Part shown: piece after piece, positions 56,904-64,000 of the stretch | Position numbering within the stretch: the first letter of the stretch is position 1 | How the letters are laid out: every line of letters starts with the position of its first letter | NCBI RefSeq assembly: GCF_024648825.1 | Contig: NZ_JANBBE010000001.1 | Span: 806,001 to 870,000 of the forward strand | Length of the DNA stretch: 64,000 nt | DNA from: Lentzea californiensis | GTDB taxonomy: Bacteria; Actinomycetota; Actinomycetes; Mycobacteriales; Pseudonocardiaceae | Direction of reading: 5' to 3' | Made by a program: the position numbers and the translations under genes | Notes under the pieces: model-generated | The model's input: only the letters and a program-made list of their open reading frames with translations | The model's database searches: none | Told to the model about the DNA's origin: nothing

Positions 56904-57350
56904 ATGGGTGACAGCTACGTGACGTTCCTAGTGCTGGGGATCGTCCTGGTCGTGGTCGACGGCCAGCTGATCTACCGCGGTGGCAAGGGATACCTCAAAC
57001 GCGCCGCGTACGACGAAGAGCAGGCCGGCAGCATGATGAAGCTGACGACCGTGCTGTTCCACCTCGTCGTGCTCGGCCTTCTTGCACTGGTGTCGATCAT
57101 CGACGTCGACACCGGTGACGCAGTGAAGAACGTGGTCGTGAAGCTGGGCATCGTGCTGTTGCTGCTGGCACTGGCTCACGGCGCCACCATGGCGATCCTG
57201 GCGAGGATTCGGGATCGTCAGGTGCAGCAGCAGCTCGCGGACGAGATGGCCGAAGAGCACCGCATCTACGAAGAGCGGCAAGAACGTCAGGCCCACATCA
57301 ACGAACCGCGATCCGCACCCAAGATCGAGTCGCCTTACTCACCCAAGTAA
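56904..57350 (+). CDS. Membrane protein, 148 residues
   Basis: A 148-residue protein with three membrane segments (about 6-24, 47-66 and 77-97), a short cytoplasmic loop (YRGGKGYLKRAAYDEEQAGS) and a charged C-terminal helix (QVQQQLADEMAEEHRIYEER). No family is recognised. ATG 56904 starts it 15 bases from the dynamin operon's GTG. A link to the dynamins is plausible from position only. It converges with the GntR gene and overlaps it by 16 bases. Confidence 0.7.
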   Translation: MGDSYVTFLVLGIVLVVVDGQLIYRGGKGYLKRAAYDEEQAGSMMKLTTVLFHLVVLGLLALVSIIDVDTGDAVKNVVVKLGIVLLLLALAHGATMAILARIRDRQVQQQLADEMAEEHRIYEERQERQAHINEPRSAPKIESPYSPK

Positions 57351-57703
57351 TGGGCTCGCACGGCGTTCAGTGCCTCCCCCTCACTGGCGCCGAGTGACCG
57401 AGCGATGGCGACGAACTCCGCCGCGGCGGCGGAGAGCGGATCCGGTGAATGCGAAGGCAGGGCAGCCACGACGGTGCCCTGCCTTCGTCCTGTCGTGAGC
57501 ACCCCGCCGGTCTCCAGTTCCCGGTAGGCCCGCGCGACCGTGCCGGCGGCGAGGCCGAGGTCCGCGGCGAGCTGCCGGATCGTCGGCAGCCGGGACCCGA
57601 CCGGCAGCACACCACCGTTGATCAACCGGACGAGCTGGTCCCGGACCTGGCGCCAAGGTGCGACACCGTTCTCGACGTCGACGACGATTCTGGGTGCGGT
57701 CAC
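57335..57703 (-). CDS. YtrA-type GntR regulator
   Basis: A 122-residue GntR protein: winged helix (WRQVRDQLVRLINGGVLPVG, LAADLGLAAGTVARAYRELE) followed by only a short helical tail, the YtrA subfamily form. It probably dimerises through that tail and represses its own operon with the membrane protein encoded just before it. GTG 57703 overlaps the previous stop (GTGA). The YtrA-type palindrome at 58385-58406 lies in front of the first gene. Confidence 0.88.
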   Translation of the reverse strand: MTAPRIVVDVENGVAPWRQVRDQLVRLINGGVLPVGSRLPTIRQLAADLGLAAGTVARAYRELETGGVLTTGRRQGTVVAALPSHSPDPLSAAAAEFVAIARSLGASEGEALNAVRAHYLGE

Positions 57704-58368
57704 AAGACGATCTTCTTGGACACGACGTTCGTGTTGGCCATCAGGACCCACGCGACGACGCCGGCGAACAGGAACGGGCCGCCGACGAGCGCGCCGACCA
57801 TCGCCGCCCCGATCCCCGCCGACACGTGCACGCTGCGAGTGCGCAGCGCCCGGTCGACCTCCTCGTCACCGTCCGCCGGGCGCGCGACCGCCGCCCACAT
57901 GACCACCGCGACCGCGGCGACGGACACGACGAACACGGGCAGTTGCGCGATCTCGAGCCGCACGAGCAGCCAGCCCAGCCCGAACAGCACGATCGCCGCG
58001 TACGCGATCAGCACGTACTGCGAGCCGATGTCGAACAGGCCGCGCGGCGTGAGCGTGGCCACTCGCTGCCGACCTTCGCGGGGCAGTGACAACGCGATCA
58101 GCTCCGCGAGCAACGTGCCCCCGAGCACGACCGCCGCGAACGACCCGACACCGCGGCCGCTAGCGAACGGCACGAACGACATCCCGACGAAGAGCCACGG
58201 GTAGAGCAGGCGCCGCCGCTTCAGGTACCGGATGGCGTCGTCGACCTGCGCCGGTGCCGGGTCGGACACCTTCCAGCTCTTGAGCAGGCGCCTGCCGGTC
58301 GACTGCGTAGGCCACAGAGCGACCAGCAGGAACAACCCGACGCCAGCGGCCCACAGGACGTCGTACAT
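57700..58368 (-). CDS. Membrane protein, 222 residues (GntR target)
   Basis: A 222-residue integral membrane protein with about five or six hydrophobic segments (5-20, 55-70, 76-95, 117-135, 141-158, 183-205). The cytoplasmic stretch SWKVSDPAPAQVDDAIRYLK is conserved-looking. No ATPase or transporter signature is present, though YtrA-type regulators usually control ABC exporters. ATG 58368 starts it. It is first in the operon with the regulator and has a palindrome in its promoter. Confidence 0.75.
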   Translation of the reverse strand: MYDVLWAAGVGLFLLVALWPTQSTGRRLLKSWKVSDPAPAQVDDAIRYLKRRRLLYPWLFVGMSFVPFASGRGVGSFAAVVLGGTLLAELIALSLPREGRQRVATLTPRGLFDIGSQYVLIAYAAIVLFGLGWLLVRLEIAQLPVFVVSVAAVAVVMWAAVARPADGDEEVDRALRTRSVHVSAGIGAAMVGALVGGPFLFAGVVAWVLMANTNVVSKKIVL

Positions 58369-58384
58369 GGCGAACCCCCGAACT

Positions 58385-58406
58385 TTGTATCAACCTCTCG
58401 ACACAA
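58385..58406. promoter_or_regulatory. Probable YtrA/GntR operator
   Basis: TTGTATC (58385-58391) and GACACAA (58400-58406) are complementary at 6 of 7 positions around an 8-base centre. The spacing and TTGT/ACAA ends fit YtrA-family operators. It lies 17 bases before the membrane-protein ATG. Confidence 0.7.
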
Positions 58407-58484
58407 TAACTCACACTGAAGTCGTACGCAGCGTCAGCCCGTGGCGCGACGCGCGGAGGTTCGGTCCGCACCTAACCTTGTGCA

Positions 58485-59660
58485 GTGCGGCGGTTCAGCC
58501 TGTGGATGAAGTCACATCCGGCCTTCGGGGACTCCCTGATCGCCGGGATTCTGCTGATCTTCGACATGGGCATCGCGGCCACAGTGGTCGACCAGGGAGT
58601 GTCGTTCTCCGCCTATCTCGCGGTGACGTTGCTGATGCTCGGGCCGCTGCCGTTTCGCCGGCACCACCCGCTCGGCACGAGCTACCTGATCCTCGCGGGC
58701 GCGTTCCTGCAGCTCTTCTCGCACGGCGGCATCAACGGCATCCCGGTCCGCATGTCCGACTTCGCGCTGGCCATCGCGCTGTACACGCTCGTCGCGAACA
58801 CGAACCGCAAGACGGCGTTGATCTACCTGGGCTGGTTGCTCGCGGGCACGCTGCTCTGGGCGATCTTCCAGGTCGGTGAGCTCCAGGCCGTGTTCCTGGT
58901 GTTCCTGATCTTCGTGATCTTCGGGTTCAGCTGGGCGATGGGCGAGTTCATCGGGGCGCGCCGCGCCTACCAGCGGGAGATGGAGCAACGCCTGGTGCTG
59001 CTCGAGACCGAACGCGACCAGCAGGCCAAGATCGCCGTGGGCGAGGAGCGTTCCCGGATCGCCCGCGAACTGCACGACGTCGTCGCCCACGCGGTGAGCG
59101 TGATGATCGTCCACGCCGACGGCGCCGCGTACACGATCAGGTCGCAGCCGGAAGTGGCCGAGAACGCGGTCCGCACGATCGCCGACACCGGCCGCCTCGC
59201 GCTGACCGAGATGCGCCGCCTGCTCGGGGTACTCCGCAGCGAGGAGTCCGAGACGCAGTGGGCGCCGCAGCCCGACGCGCGGGGTGTGGTCGAACTCGCC
59301 GAGAACACCAGGGCCGCCGGCGTGCCGGTGCGCCTGGAGATCAACGGCGACGTGGACGACCTGCCCGTGGGCGTCGGCCTGAGCGTCTACCGGATAGTGC
59401 AGGAAGCACTGACGAACACCATCAAGCACGCCGGAGCAGGGACCACCGCCTTGGTCCGCCTGGCGCGCTCGCCGGAGGAACTGCGGCTGGAAGTGACCGA
59501 CGACGGGTTCGGCACACCTCACGACGTGGTCAAGGTCTCCGGCGGCAACGGACTGATCGGCATGAGGGAAAGGGCAGCGGTGCTGGGTGGGGAGTTCGAG
59601 GCGGGTCCCAACCCCGGTGGGGGCTGGCGCGTGCGCGCGACGTTCCCGCTAGCCGCATAG
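58485..59660 (+). CDS. NarL-type sensor histidine kinase
   Basis: A 391-residue HisKA_3 kinase. The N-terminal ~160 residues contain about five membrane helices (MASE-like, without extracellular domain). A helical linker (QREMEQRLVLLETERDQQAK) leads to the phospho-acceptor region RIARELHDVVAHAVSVMIVH. The ATPase lobe has IVQEALTNTIKHA (N-box), VTDDGFGTP and GLIGMRERAAVLGG. It pairs with the response regulator nine bases downstream. The signal is unknown; membrane or cell-wall stress is typical for this class. GTG 58485 start. Confidence 0.92.
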   Translation: MRRFSLWMKSHPAFGDSLIAGILLIFDMGIAATVVDQGVSFSAYLAVTLLMLGPLPFRRHHPLGTSYLILAGAFLQLFSHGGINGIPVRMSDFALAIALYTLVANTNRKTALIYLGWLLAGTLLWAIFQVGELQAVFLVFLIFVIFGFSWAMGEFIGARRAYQREMEQRLVLLETERDQQAKIAVGEERSRIARELHDVVAHAVSVMIVHADGAAYTIRSQPEVAENAVRTIADTGRLALTEMRRLLGVLRSEESETQWAPQPDARGVVELAENTRAAGVPVRLEINGDVDDLPVGVGLSVYRIVQEALTNTIKHAGAGTTALVRLARSPEELRLEVTDDGFGTPHDVVKVSGGNGLIGMRERAAVLGGEFEAGPNPGGGWRVRATFPLAA

Positions 59661-59669
59661 GGTGATCGA

Positions 59670-60326
59670 GTGATTCGGGTACTGCTGGTGGACGACCAGG
59701 AACTCATGCGGATGGGCTTTCGCATGGTGCTGGGCGCGCAGGAAGACATCGACGTGATCGGCGAGGCGGCAGACGGCCTCGACGCCGTGCAGATGGCGGA
59801 GAAGCTGCGGCCCGACGTCGTCCTGATGGACGTCCGCATGCCCGTGATGGACGGCGTGGAGGCGACCAAGCGCATCGCGGAGGCCAACTCCGCGAAGGTG
59901 CTGGTCATGACCACCTTCGACATGGACGAGTACGCGCTGTCGGCGTTGCGCAACGGCGCCAGCGGGTTCCTGCTGAAGGACACCCCGCCGTCCGACCTGG
60001 TGTCGGCGCTGCGCGCGGTGGCCTCCGGCGACGCGGTGGTCTCGCCCTCGGTGACCAAGCGGCTGCTGGGCCGGTTCCTCGGCGACGGCGGCGGTGAGCT
60101 CCGGGACGCCTCGGTGCTCGACGTGCTGACCGAACGCGAGCGCGAGGTGCTCGTGCTGATCGCGAAGGGCCTGTCGAACACCGAGCTCGCCCGCAAGCTG
60201 TTCCTGTCCGAGGCGACGGTGAAGACGCACGTCGGCAGGATCCTGGCGAAGCTGGAACTGCGAGACCGGGTGCAGGCCGTGGTGCTGGCCTACGAGACCG
60301 GTCTCGTCCGTCCCGGTGACGCCTAG
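59670..60326 (+). CDS. NarL/FixJ response regulator
   Basis: A 218-residue response regulator. The receiver has the acidic pair in LLVDDQELM and the phospho-acceptor aspartate in VVLMDVRMPVMDG, with the conserved T and K in VMTTFDMD and FLLKDTPP. The LuxR-type helix-turn-helix is LTEREREVLVLIAKGLSNTE, ARKLFLSEATVKTHVGRILA. GTG 59670. Its TAG stop is the first three bases of the second long palindrome. Confidence 0.95.
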   Translation: MIRVLLVDDQELMRMGFRMVLGAQEDIDVIGEAADGLDAVQMAEKLRPDVVLMDVRMPVMDGVEATKRIAEANSAKVLVMTTFDMDEYALSALRNGASGFLLKDTPPSDLVSALRAVASGDAVVSPSVTKRLLGRFLGDGGGELRDASVLDVLTEREREVLVLIAKGLSNTELARKLFLSEATVKTHVGRILAKLELRDRVQAVVLAYETGLVRPGDA

Positions 60327-60491
60327 TGCGGTGGCCACGAACCTTTACCGGGTATTTCGCTGTTCAGACGGGTGCATCGCGGTGCCGTCCCCGCGTCCCG
60401 AGTACTGGACGTACAGGGGCGCGGGGACGGTGCCGCGAGGCGCCCTGCTGAGCACCGGAAGACCCCGTGAAGGTTCGTGGTCACCGCACTA
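60324..60491. repeat. 168-bp palindrome between converging stop codons
   Basis: An imperfect inverted repeat with ~72-bp arms and a ~23-base loop. It starts TAGTGCGGTGGCCACGAACC and ends with the mirror GGTTCGTGGTCACCGCACTA. About 15 of 72 positions mismatch, mostly transitions. The left end is the stop of the response regulator gene and the right end the stop of the SDR gene. It shares TAGTGC/GCACTA ends with the element at 9946-10111 and GTGGCCACGAAC with the repeat at 274. Confidence 0.85.
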
Positions 60492-61409
60492 GCGGTACTT
60501 CTCCGGGTCGGCTTCGATGGTCGCGCCCGCCATCCGCGGCTTCACGACCTCGTCGTACCAGCGGCCCCAGTCGGGCTGTGAGCCGTCGAGGTCGGTGAAC
60601 CCGTACTCGCGCTTGAGCTTCCACGACGAGAGGCACTGCCCGGCGAACCGCTTGCGGTCCTCGTCCGCCGCGAGGTGCGCGAGGCCGCGGCCGAGGTAGT
60701 GCGGCGTCTCGGACAACGCGTAGTCCGGCACCTTCTCGATCGCGTCACGCCAGTTCGCCTCGGTGACGCCGAAGCCCTCCAGCATCTGCTCGGAGCGCAG
60801 GAACCCCGGCGTGGCCGCGACCGCCGTCACGTTCGGGTGATTCTCGAGGTCCTTCGCCAGCACCTCACCGAATCGGCGCACCGAGCTCTTCACCGCGTCG
60901 TACGGCAGGTTCACGAAGTACGCCTCGCCGTCCTCGCCGTCGGTCACCTCGACCACGAGCCCGTCGTCGGACCTGATCAGGATCGGCATGAGCTTGTGCA
61001 ACGCCACTAGGTGCGTCTCGACACCGTTGCGCCACATCCGCAGCTGCTTGTCGAGGTCGTGTTCCCAGAACTTGCCCCACTCGACGAGGTTCTCGCCGCC
61101 CCACGCGTTGTCGATGAAGATGTCGAGCTTGTCGATCTTCGCGGCCAGAGCGTCCACGTCGGACGGATTCGTGAGGTCGCAGCGGACCGCGATCCCCCTG
61201 CCGCCCGCGGCGTCCACGAGTTCGGCGGTCTCCTCGATCGTCTCCGACCGCCCGACCTCGGACTGCTGCGTCCGCGTGGTGCGGCCGGCGACGAACACCG
61301 TCGCCCCCGCCGCCCCCAGCTCCACGGCGATCGCCCGTCCCGCACCGCGCGTGGCGCCGGTGACGACCGCGACCTTCCCGCTCAGATCGGGATTACTTCT
61401 TGCCGACAC
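60489..61409 (-). CDS. SDR family oxidoreductase (DHRS1-like)
   Basis: A 306-residue SDR. It has TGATRGAGRAIAVELG (12-34 region), the DxT-like DLTNPSDV, the modified NNAG as IDNAWGGEN, and YFVNLPYDAVKSSVRR holding the Y and K. The closest described type is DHRS1-like SDR with a C-terminal extension. The substrate is unknown. It is the third gene of the TetR-PPOX-SDR operon (17-base overlap with PPOX). Its stop is the right end of the palindrome. Confidence 0.88.
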   Translation of the reverse strand: MSARSNPDLSGKVAVVTGATRGAGRAIAVELGAAGATVFVAGRTTRTQQSEVGRSETIEETAELVDAAGGRGIAVRCDLTNPSDVDALAAKIDKLDIFIDNAWGGENLVEWGKFWEHDLDKQLRMWRNGVETHLVALHKLMPILIRSDDGLVVEVTDGEDGEAYFVNLPYDAVKSSVRRFGEVLAKDLENHPNVTAVAATPGFLRSEQMLEGFGVTEANWRDAIEKVPDYALSETPHYLGRGLAHLAADEDRKRFAGQCLSSWKLKREYGFTDLDGSQPDWGRWYDEVVKPRMAGATIEADPEKYR

Positions 61410-61866
61410 GGCGAGTTCCCCTTCCCTCGTGCCAGGAGAGGACGACCATCTCGTCGCCCTCGGTGGTGATCTGCACGACCTCGGTGACGTTGAACCTGAA
61501 CAGGTCGAGCTCGCTGGGATTCCATCCCGTGCGATCGAACAGGTCCTTGAGGTAGTCCGCCTTGTCCATCCAGAACTCGGCGGTGCCGCTGATCTTGGCG
61601 TCCCCCGCCTCCGCCACCGACGCGGTCGTACTCATGCAGTGCAACGCGAACCTCGGATCACGCCGCAAGTCCTTTGACTTCAACGAATCGAACATCATGC
61701 CCGCCCACAGCTCACCGCGGGCGAAGTCCGGTTCCACACCGCTGATCCGCGGCGAGCCGTCCTTGCGCAGCGTCGCGATCAACGCGTGCCGGTCCGCGGC
61801 GAACCTGGCCTGCACGAACACGGCCATGTCGGGCTGTTCGGCCGCGAACTCCGCCCAGGTAGCCAT
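61393..61866 (-). CDS. PPOX-class (pyridoxamine 5'-phosphate oxidase-like) protein
   Basis: A 157-residue split-barrel flavin-fold protein. LIATLRKDGSPRISGVEPDF, WAGMMFDSLKSKDLRRDPRF and LHCMSTTA are family motifs. It may bind FMN or F420 and act as a small reductase. The ATG overlaps the tetR stop (TGATG). It overlaps the SDR gene by 17 bases at its 3' end; this is a three-gene operon. Confidence 0.88.
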   Translation of the reverse strand: MATWAEFAAEQPDMAVFVQARFAADRHALIATLRKDGSPRISGVEPDFARGELWAGMMFDSLKSKDLRRDPRFALHCMSTTASVAEAGDAKISGTAEFWMDKADYLKDLFDRTGWNPSELDLFRFNVTEVVQITTEGDEMVVLSWHEGRGTRRVGKK

Positions 61867-62393
61867 CAACGCATCCCTTCCAGCACCAGATCGACGTCCT
61901 CGGCCGTGCGTGCCAGCAGGTCGCCGCGCGGTCGCACCGACCAGTCCATCGAGATCCCGTAGACGAGCGCGGCGAGGACGCGGGCCGCGTTGGGCGGCAA
62001 CCCCTCGGCCGCGCAGAGGACTTCCAGCTCTTCTTCCAGCACCGCGTAGTGCCGGGCCAGCAATGCGCGCAGTTCCGGATCGATCAGGTCGACCCCGAGC
62101 TGCGCCAGGTTGTTCGTCGCGACCACCGGGTCGGCGAGCCGGTCGAACCACGTCAGCAGCGCCTCGCGGACGGTGCCGGCCGCGCGCATCCTGCGGGCGA
62201 CCTCCTCGGTGCCGGCCTTCGTGAGTGCCTGCAGCAGCCCACTCTTGGACCCGAACCGCTTCGCCACCGCCCCGACCGACACCCCGGCCTCCGCCGCCAC
62301 GTCCGCGACGGTGAACTCCGGTCCGCGCCGGTCGATCACGGCCGCGACGGCGTTCAGGATCCGTTCGTCGGTGATGGTGCGGGGTCGTGCCAC
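61866..62393 (-). CDS. TetR family regulator
   Basis: A 175-residue TetR protein. The N-terminal helix-turn-helix (ERILNAVAAVIDRRGPEFTV, ADVAAEAGVSVGAVAKRFGS) is followed by a helical ligand domain. It starts at GTG 62393, directly after the operator palindrome (62398-62419), so it is autoregulatory and controls the PPOX-SDR genes. The divergent HAD gene shares the intergenic space of about 48 bases and may also be affected. Confidence 0.9.
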   Translation of the reverse strand: MARPRTITDERILNAVAAVIDRRGPEFTVADVAAEAGVSVGAVAKRFGSKSGLLQALTKAGTEEVARRMRAAGTVREALLTWFDRLADPVVATNNLAQLGVDLIDPELRALLARHYAVLEEELEVLCAAEGLPPNAARVLAALVYGISMDWSVRPRGDLLARTAEDVDLVLEGMR

Positions 62394-62397
62394 ACCA

Positions 62398-62419
62398 TTA
62401 GTGAACCACAATTCACTAA
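62398..62419. promoter_or_regulatory. TetR operator (perfect palindrome)
   Basis: TTAGTGAA (62398-62405) and TTCACTAA (62412-62419) are exactly complementary around CCACAA. It lies between the TetR start (62393) and the HAD start (62442), so it can control both. It is A+T-rich relative to its surroundings, as for a core promoter. Confidence 0.88.
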
Positions 62420-62441
62420 CCTTCGCATAGGGTGGCGTCAC

Positions 62442-63227
62442 GTGACCTGGAGACCGAAACTGGTGGCGCTCGACATCGACGGAACCCTGACCGCTGTCGG
62501 CTCGAACCACATAGCGCCCGCCGTGAAAGCGGCCATCACCCGCGCCACCGAACACGGCGCCGTCGTCGTGCTCTGCACCGGCCGCAGCCTCGTCGGCATC
62601 CGTGCGGTGGCCCCACAACTGCCGGTCTCCTACGGGGTGTGCTCGAACGGCGCGGTGTGGTGGGACCCGGCGCTGGGCGAGGTGACCAAGCGCGTGACGT
62701 TCGACCCCGGGCCGACCATCAAGACGTTGCGGGCGCTGCTGCCCGGCGCCGTGTTCGCGGTCGAGCAGATCGGCGTCGGCAACCTGTCGCTGGGCGAGTT
62801 CCTGCCCGGTGATCTGTGGGGTACGACGACACAGGTGACGTTCGAGGAGATGGCGGTGCCGACCTCGCGGCTGGTCATGCGCTGGCTGGACCACACGCCG
62901 GCCGAGCTGGCGTTCGCCGTCCGCGAGCTGGAACTGCCCGGCATCGAGTGGTCCGTGGACCACACCGAGGCTTGGCTGACCGCGGTGCCGCCGGACGTCT
63001 CGAAGGGCTCGGCTCTCGACGAGCTCGTCGCGCAGCTGGGCATCAGCGCTTCGGACGCGCTCGCGATCGGGGACGGGTCCAACGACGTCGAGATGCTGAA
63101 GTGGGCAGGGCTCGGGGTCGCGATGGGGCAGGCGCCGGCGCACGTGCAGGCGATGGCGGACGAGGTGGCGCCGACCGTGCTGGAGGACGGCGCCGCCCAG
63201 GTGCTGAACCGCTTCTTCCCCGGCTAG
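62442..63227 (+). CDS. HAD-IIB (Cof-type) hydrolase
   Basis: A 261-residue HAD phosphatase. DIDGTLTA is motif I, VVLCTGRS motif II, DVSKGSALDELV the lysine motif and AIGDGSNDVEMLKW motif IV. Same class as the gene at 9175, with which it shares the ending AQVLNRFF/AQVLESLF. GTG 62442 start, with the TetR operator just upstream. The sugar-phosphate or cofactor substrate is unknown. Confidence 0.9.
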   Translation: MTWRPKLVALDIDGTLTAVGSNHIAPAVKAAITRATEHGAVVVLCTGRSLVGIRAVAPQLPVSYGVCSNGAVWWDPALGEVTKRVTFDPGPTIKTLRALLPGAVFAVEQIGVGNLSLGEFLPGDLWGTTTQVTFEEMAVPTSRLVMRWLDHTPAELAFAVRELELPGIEWSVDHTEAWLTAVPPDVSKGSALDELVAQLGISASDALAIGDGSNDVEMLKWAGLGVAMGQAPAHVQAMADEVAPTVLEDGAAQVLNRFFPG

Positions 63228-63234
63228 ACACCGC

Positions 63235-63504
63235 CTAGGGGTTCGGGACGAACACGCTCAGCTGGTACGTGGTGGGGTGGTTCTCACGGCCGCACAGCGC
63301 ATCCAGCCTGGCCACCTCCAGGTCGGCCCGCGTCAGGCCGGCCTGCTCCGGCGCGGCGCGCAGGCGGCGCACGTACTCGCGGTACTCCGCGTGGTCCCGC
63401 GTCTCGAAGTGCACGACCCATCGCCCCGTGCCCGGCGCGGTGCGCGTGGCGAGGCGACGGTTCGCCTCCGCCTCGCGGTTCTTGCGCTTCTTCTGTCCTG
63501 GCAC
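63235..63504 (-). CDS. Hypothetical protein, 89 residues
   Basis: A basic N-terminus (VPGQKKRKNREAEANRRLAT) is followed by a compact domain WVVHFETRDHAEYREYVRRL, RADLEVARLDALCGRENHPT, TYQLSVFVPNP. No family is recognised. GTG 63504 is the likeliest start; a TTG at 63540 would extend through a perfect hairpin. Positioned 42 bases after the PPOX gene, with a hairpin in between that contains its start codon. Confidence 0.6.
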   Translation of the reverse strand: MPGQKKRKNREAEANRRLATRTAPGTGRWVVHFETRDHAEYREYVRRLRAAPEQAGLTRADLEVARLDALCGRENHPTTYQLSVFVPNP

Positions 63505-63535
63505 CGGTTCAGCGTCGCCGAGCCGGTGCCAGGAC
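63495..63535 (-). terminator. Hairpin after the F420-type PPOX gene, covering the next start codon
   Basis: GTCCTGGCACCGG (63495-63507) and CCGGTGCCAGGAC (63523-63535) are a perfect 13-bp stem with a 15-base loop. It begins 11 bases past the stop of the gene at 63547. The GTG of the 89-residue protein (63504) is in the left arm, so the structure may stop transcription or mask translation. Confidence 0.7.
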
Positions 63536-63546
63536 GGCAACAGAAT

Positions 63547-63990
63547 TCAGTCCGACACGTTCTTCATGGCGACGACCTTGTCGACCTTCACCCGTACGAC
63601 CATCTCGCCGGGCACGCCGTTGCGCTCGGCGTACTCGTCGGCGCGGTCGGCGCCCATGTAGCGCGCGGCGGTGCGGCCCGCCCAGTACTTGAGCTGGTCC
63701 GGGTCCTCGTCGACCACTGCCTGGCCGGTGATGGTGACGAAGCTGAACGGCGGCTGCTCGTCGTCGAAGCACAGGGCCACGCGGCCGTCGCGCAGGATCG
63801 ACTTGCCCTTGACCGTGTCGCGGGCGGTCAGGAAGACGACGTCCGGGCCGTCGAGGTCGACCCAGACCGGGGCGACGTGCGGCGAGCCGTCCTTGCGGGT
63901 GACCGCGAGCTTGGCGGTGCGGGCGGGTTTGGCCAGGACGAACTCGCGCCACCAGCCGTCCGGGGCTTCCGTGTATCCCATGTGGCTCAT
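63547..63990 (-). CDS. PPOX-class F420-dependent oxidoreductase-like protein
   Basis: A 147-residue split-barrel protein of the PPOX/F420 type. KPARTAKLAVTRKDGSPHVA, PVWVDLDGPDVVFLTARDTV, KGKSILRDGRVALCFDDEQP and FSFVTITGQAVVDEDPDQLK match the family (TIGR03618-like). It likely uses coenzyme F420 to reduce a small organic substrate. ATG 63990 starts it 10 bases from the window's right end; an alternative ATG three codons on (MGYTEAP) is equally good. Promoter elements lie outside the window. Confidence 0.88.
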   Translation of the reverse strand: MSHMGYTEAPDGWWREFVLAKPARTAKLAVTRKDGSPHVAPVWVDLDGPDVVFLTARDTVKGKSILRDGRVALCFDDEQPPFSFVTITGQAVVDEDPDQLKYWAGRTAARYMGADRADEYAERNGVPGEMVVRVKVDKVVAMKNVSD

Positions 63991-64000
63991 TCAACTACGA

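Noticed and set aside
1-64000. CRISPR arrays, insertion sequences, phage genes
   Set aside because: No regularly spaced direct repeats, transposase motifs, integrase or structural phage proteins were found on either strand.

Overview
The window is a G+C-rich chromosomal segment from an actinomycete. Codon third positions are almost all G or C, GTG starts are common and neighbouring genes overlap tightly. GTP-type PEP carboxykinase, an F420-type PPOX enzyme, mycobacterium-like fatty-acid genes (thiolase, FabG4, HtdX), a paired dynamin/GrpE operon and DUF6802/DUF4259/DUF3311 genes together suggest the Pseudonocardiaceae (Lentzea/Saccharothrix/Amycolatopsis type). The genus is an inference. I see no rRNA, tRNA, CRISPR array, insertion sequence or prophage, so this looks like core or semi-core chromosome.

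Layout. 0-5.7 kb (minus): a DUF1206 membrane protein running off the left edge, a VanW-family envelope protein, a lone GroES-fold protein, a thioredoxin/NHL protein, a DUF4259 protein and a frameshifted pentapeptide-repeat gene whose intact paralogue lies at 23.9 kb. 5.7-15.5 kb: an FAD monooxygenase-like gene, a dienelactone hydrolase, an SDR with its divergent TetR, a HAD phosphatase, a long palindrome, a NYN protein, an S28 peptidase, a beta-hydroxyacid dehydrogenase, an AAA ATPase, a SIMPL protein and a short DUF4034-like protein. 15.6-21.4 kb: a lipid module made of a thiolase divergent from fabG4-htdX, and a TetR divergent from SCP2-acyl-CoA dehydrogenase. Both divergent promoters carry the same 31-bp operator. 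21.4-30.5 kb: a secreted nuclease, a MerR regulator, the pentapeptide protein, a three-gene 2-oxoacid dehydrogenase operon (E1a-E1b-E2, no E3) and an M20 peptidase.

30.4-43.3 kb: a membrane P-loop ATPase, a GH63-like glucosidase, a glutamate/glutamine-type ABC transporter, a beta-solenoid membrane protein, a GH38-like protein that has lost its catalytic motifs, and a ROK sugar kinase. 43.4-49.2 kb: a probable pyroglutamate (5-oxoproline) island with PxpA/LamB-YcsF, a FadR-type GntR regulator, a DUF3311-symporter pair and a secreted pyroglutamyl-peptidase-like enzyme, then a septum-formation-type lipoprotein. Next comes a compact cluster of DnaA boxes (49.36-49.43 kb) and PEP carboxykinase. 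51.8-57.4 kb: a DUF6802 protein and the dynamin/GrpE-like/dynamin operon. 57.3-64 kb: a GntR-membrane protein pair, a histidine kinase/response regulator, a second long palindrome, a TetR-PPOX-SDR operon with a clear operator, a second HAD phosphatase and an F420-type PPOX protein.

The strongest candidates for undescribed biology are: (i) the two ~167-bp palindromes that start and end with the stop codons of converging genes; (ii) the pyroglutamate release/import/hydrolysis island; (iii) the shared TetR operator of the lipid module; (iv) the DnaA-box cluster away from dnaA; and (v) a GrpE-like protein encoded between two dynamins with no Hsp70 gene nearby. Family assignments rest on recognised motifs and on memory of families. 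No searches were run.
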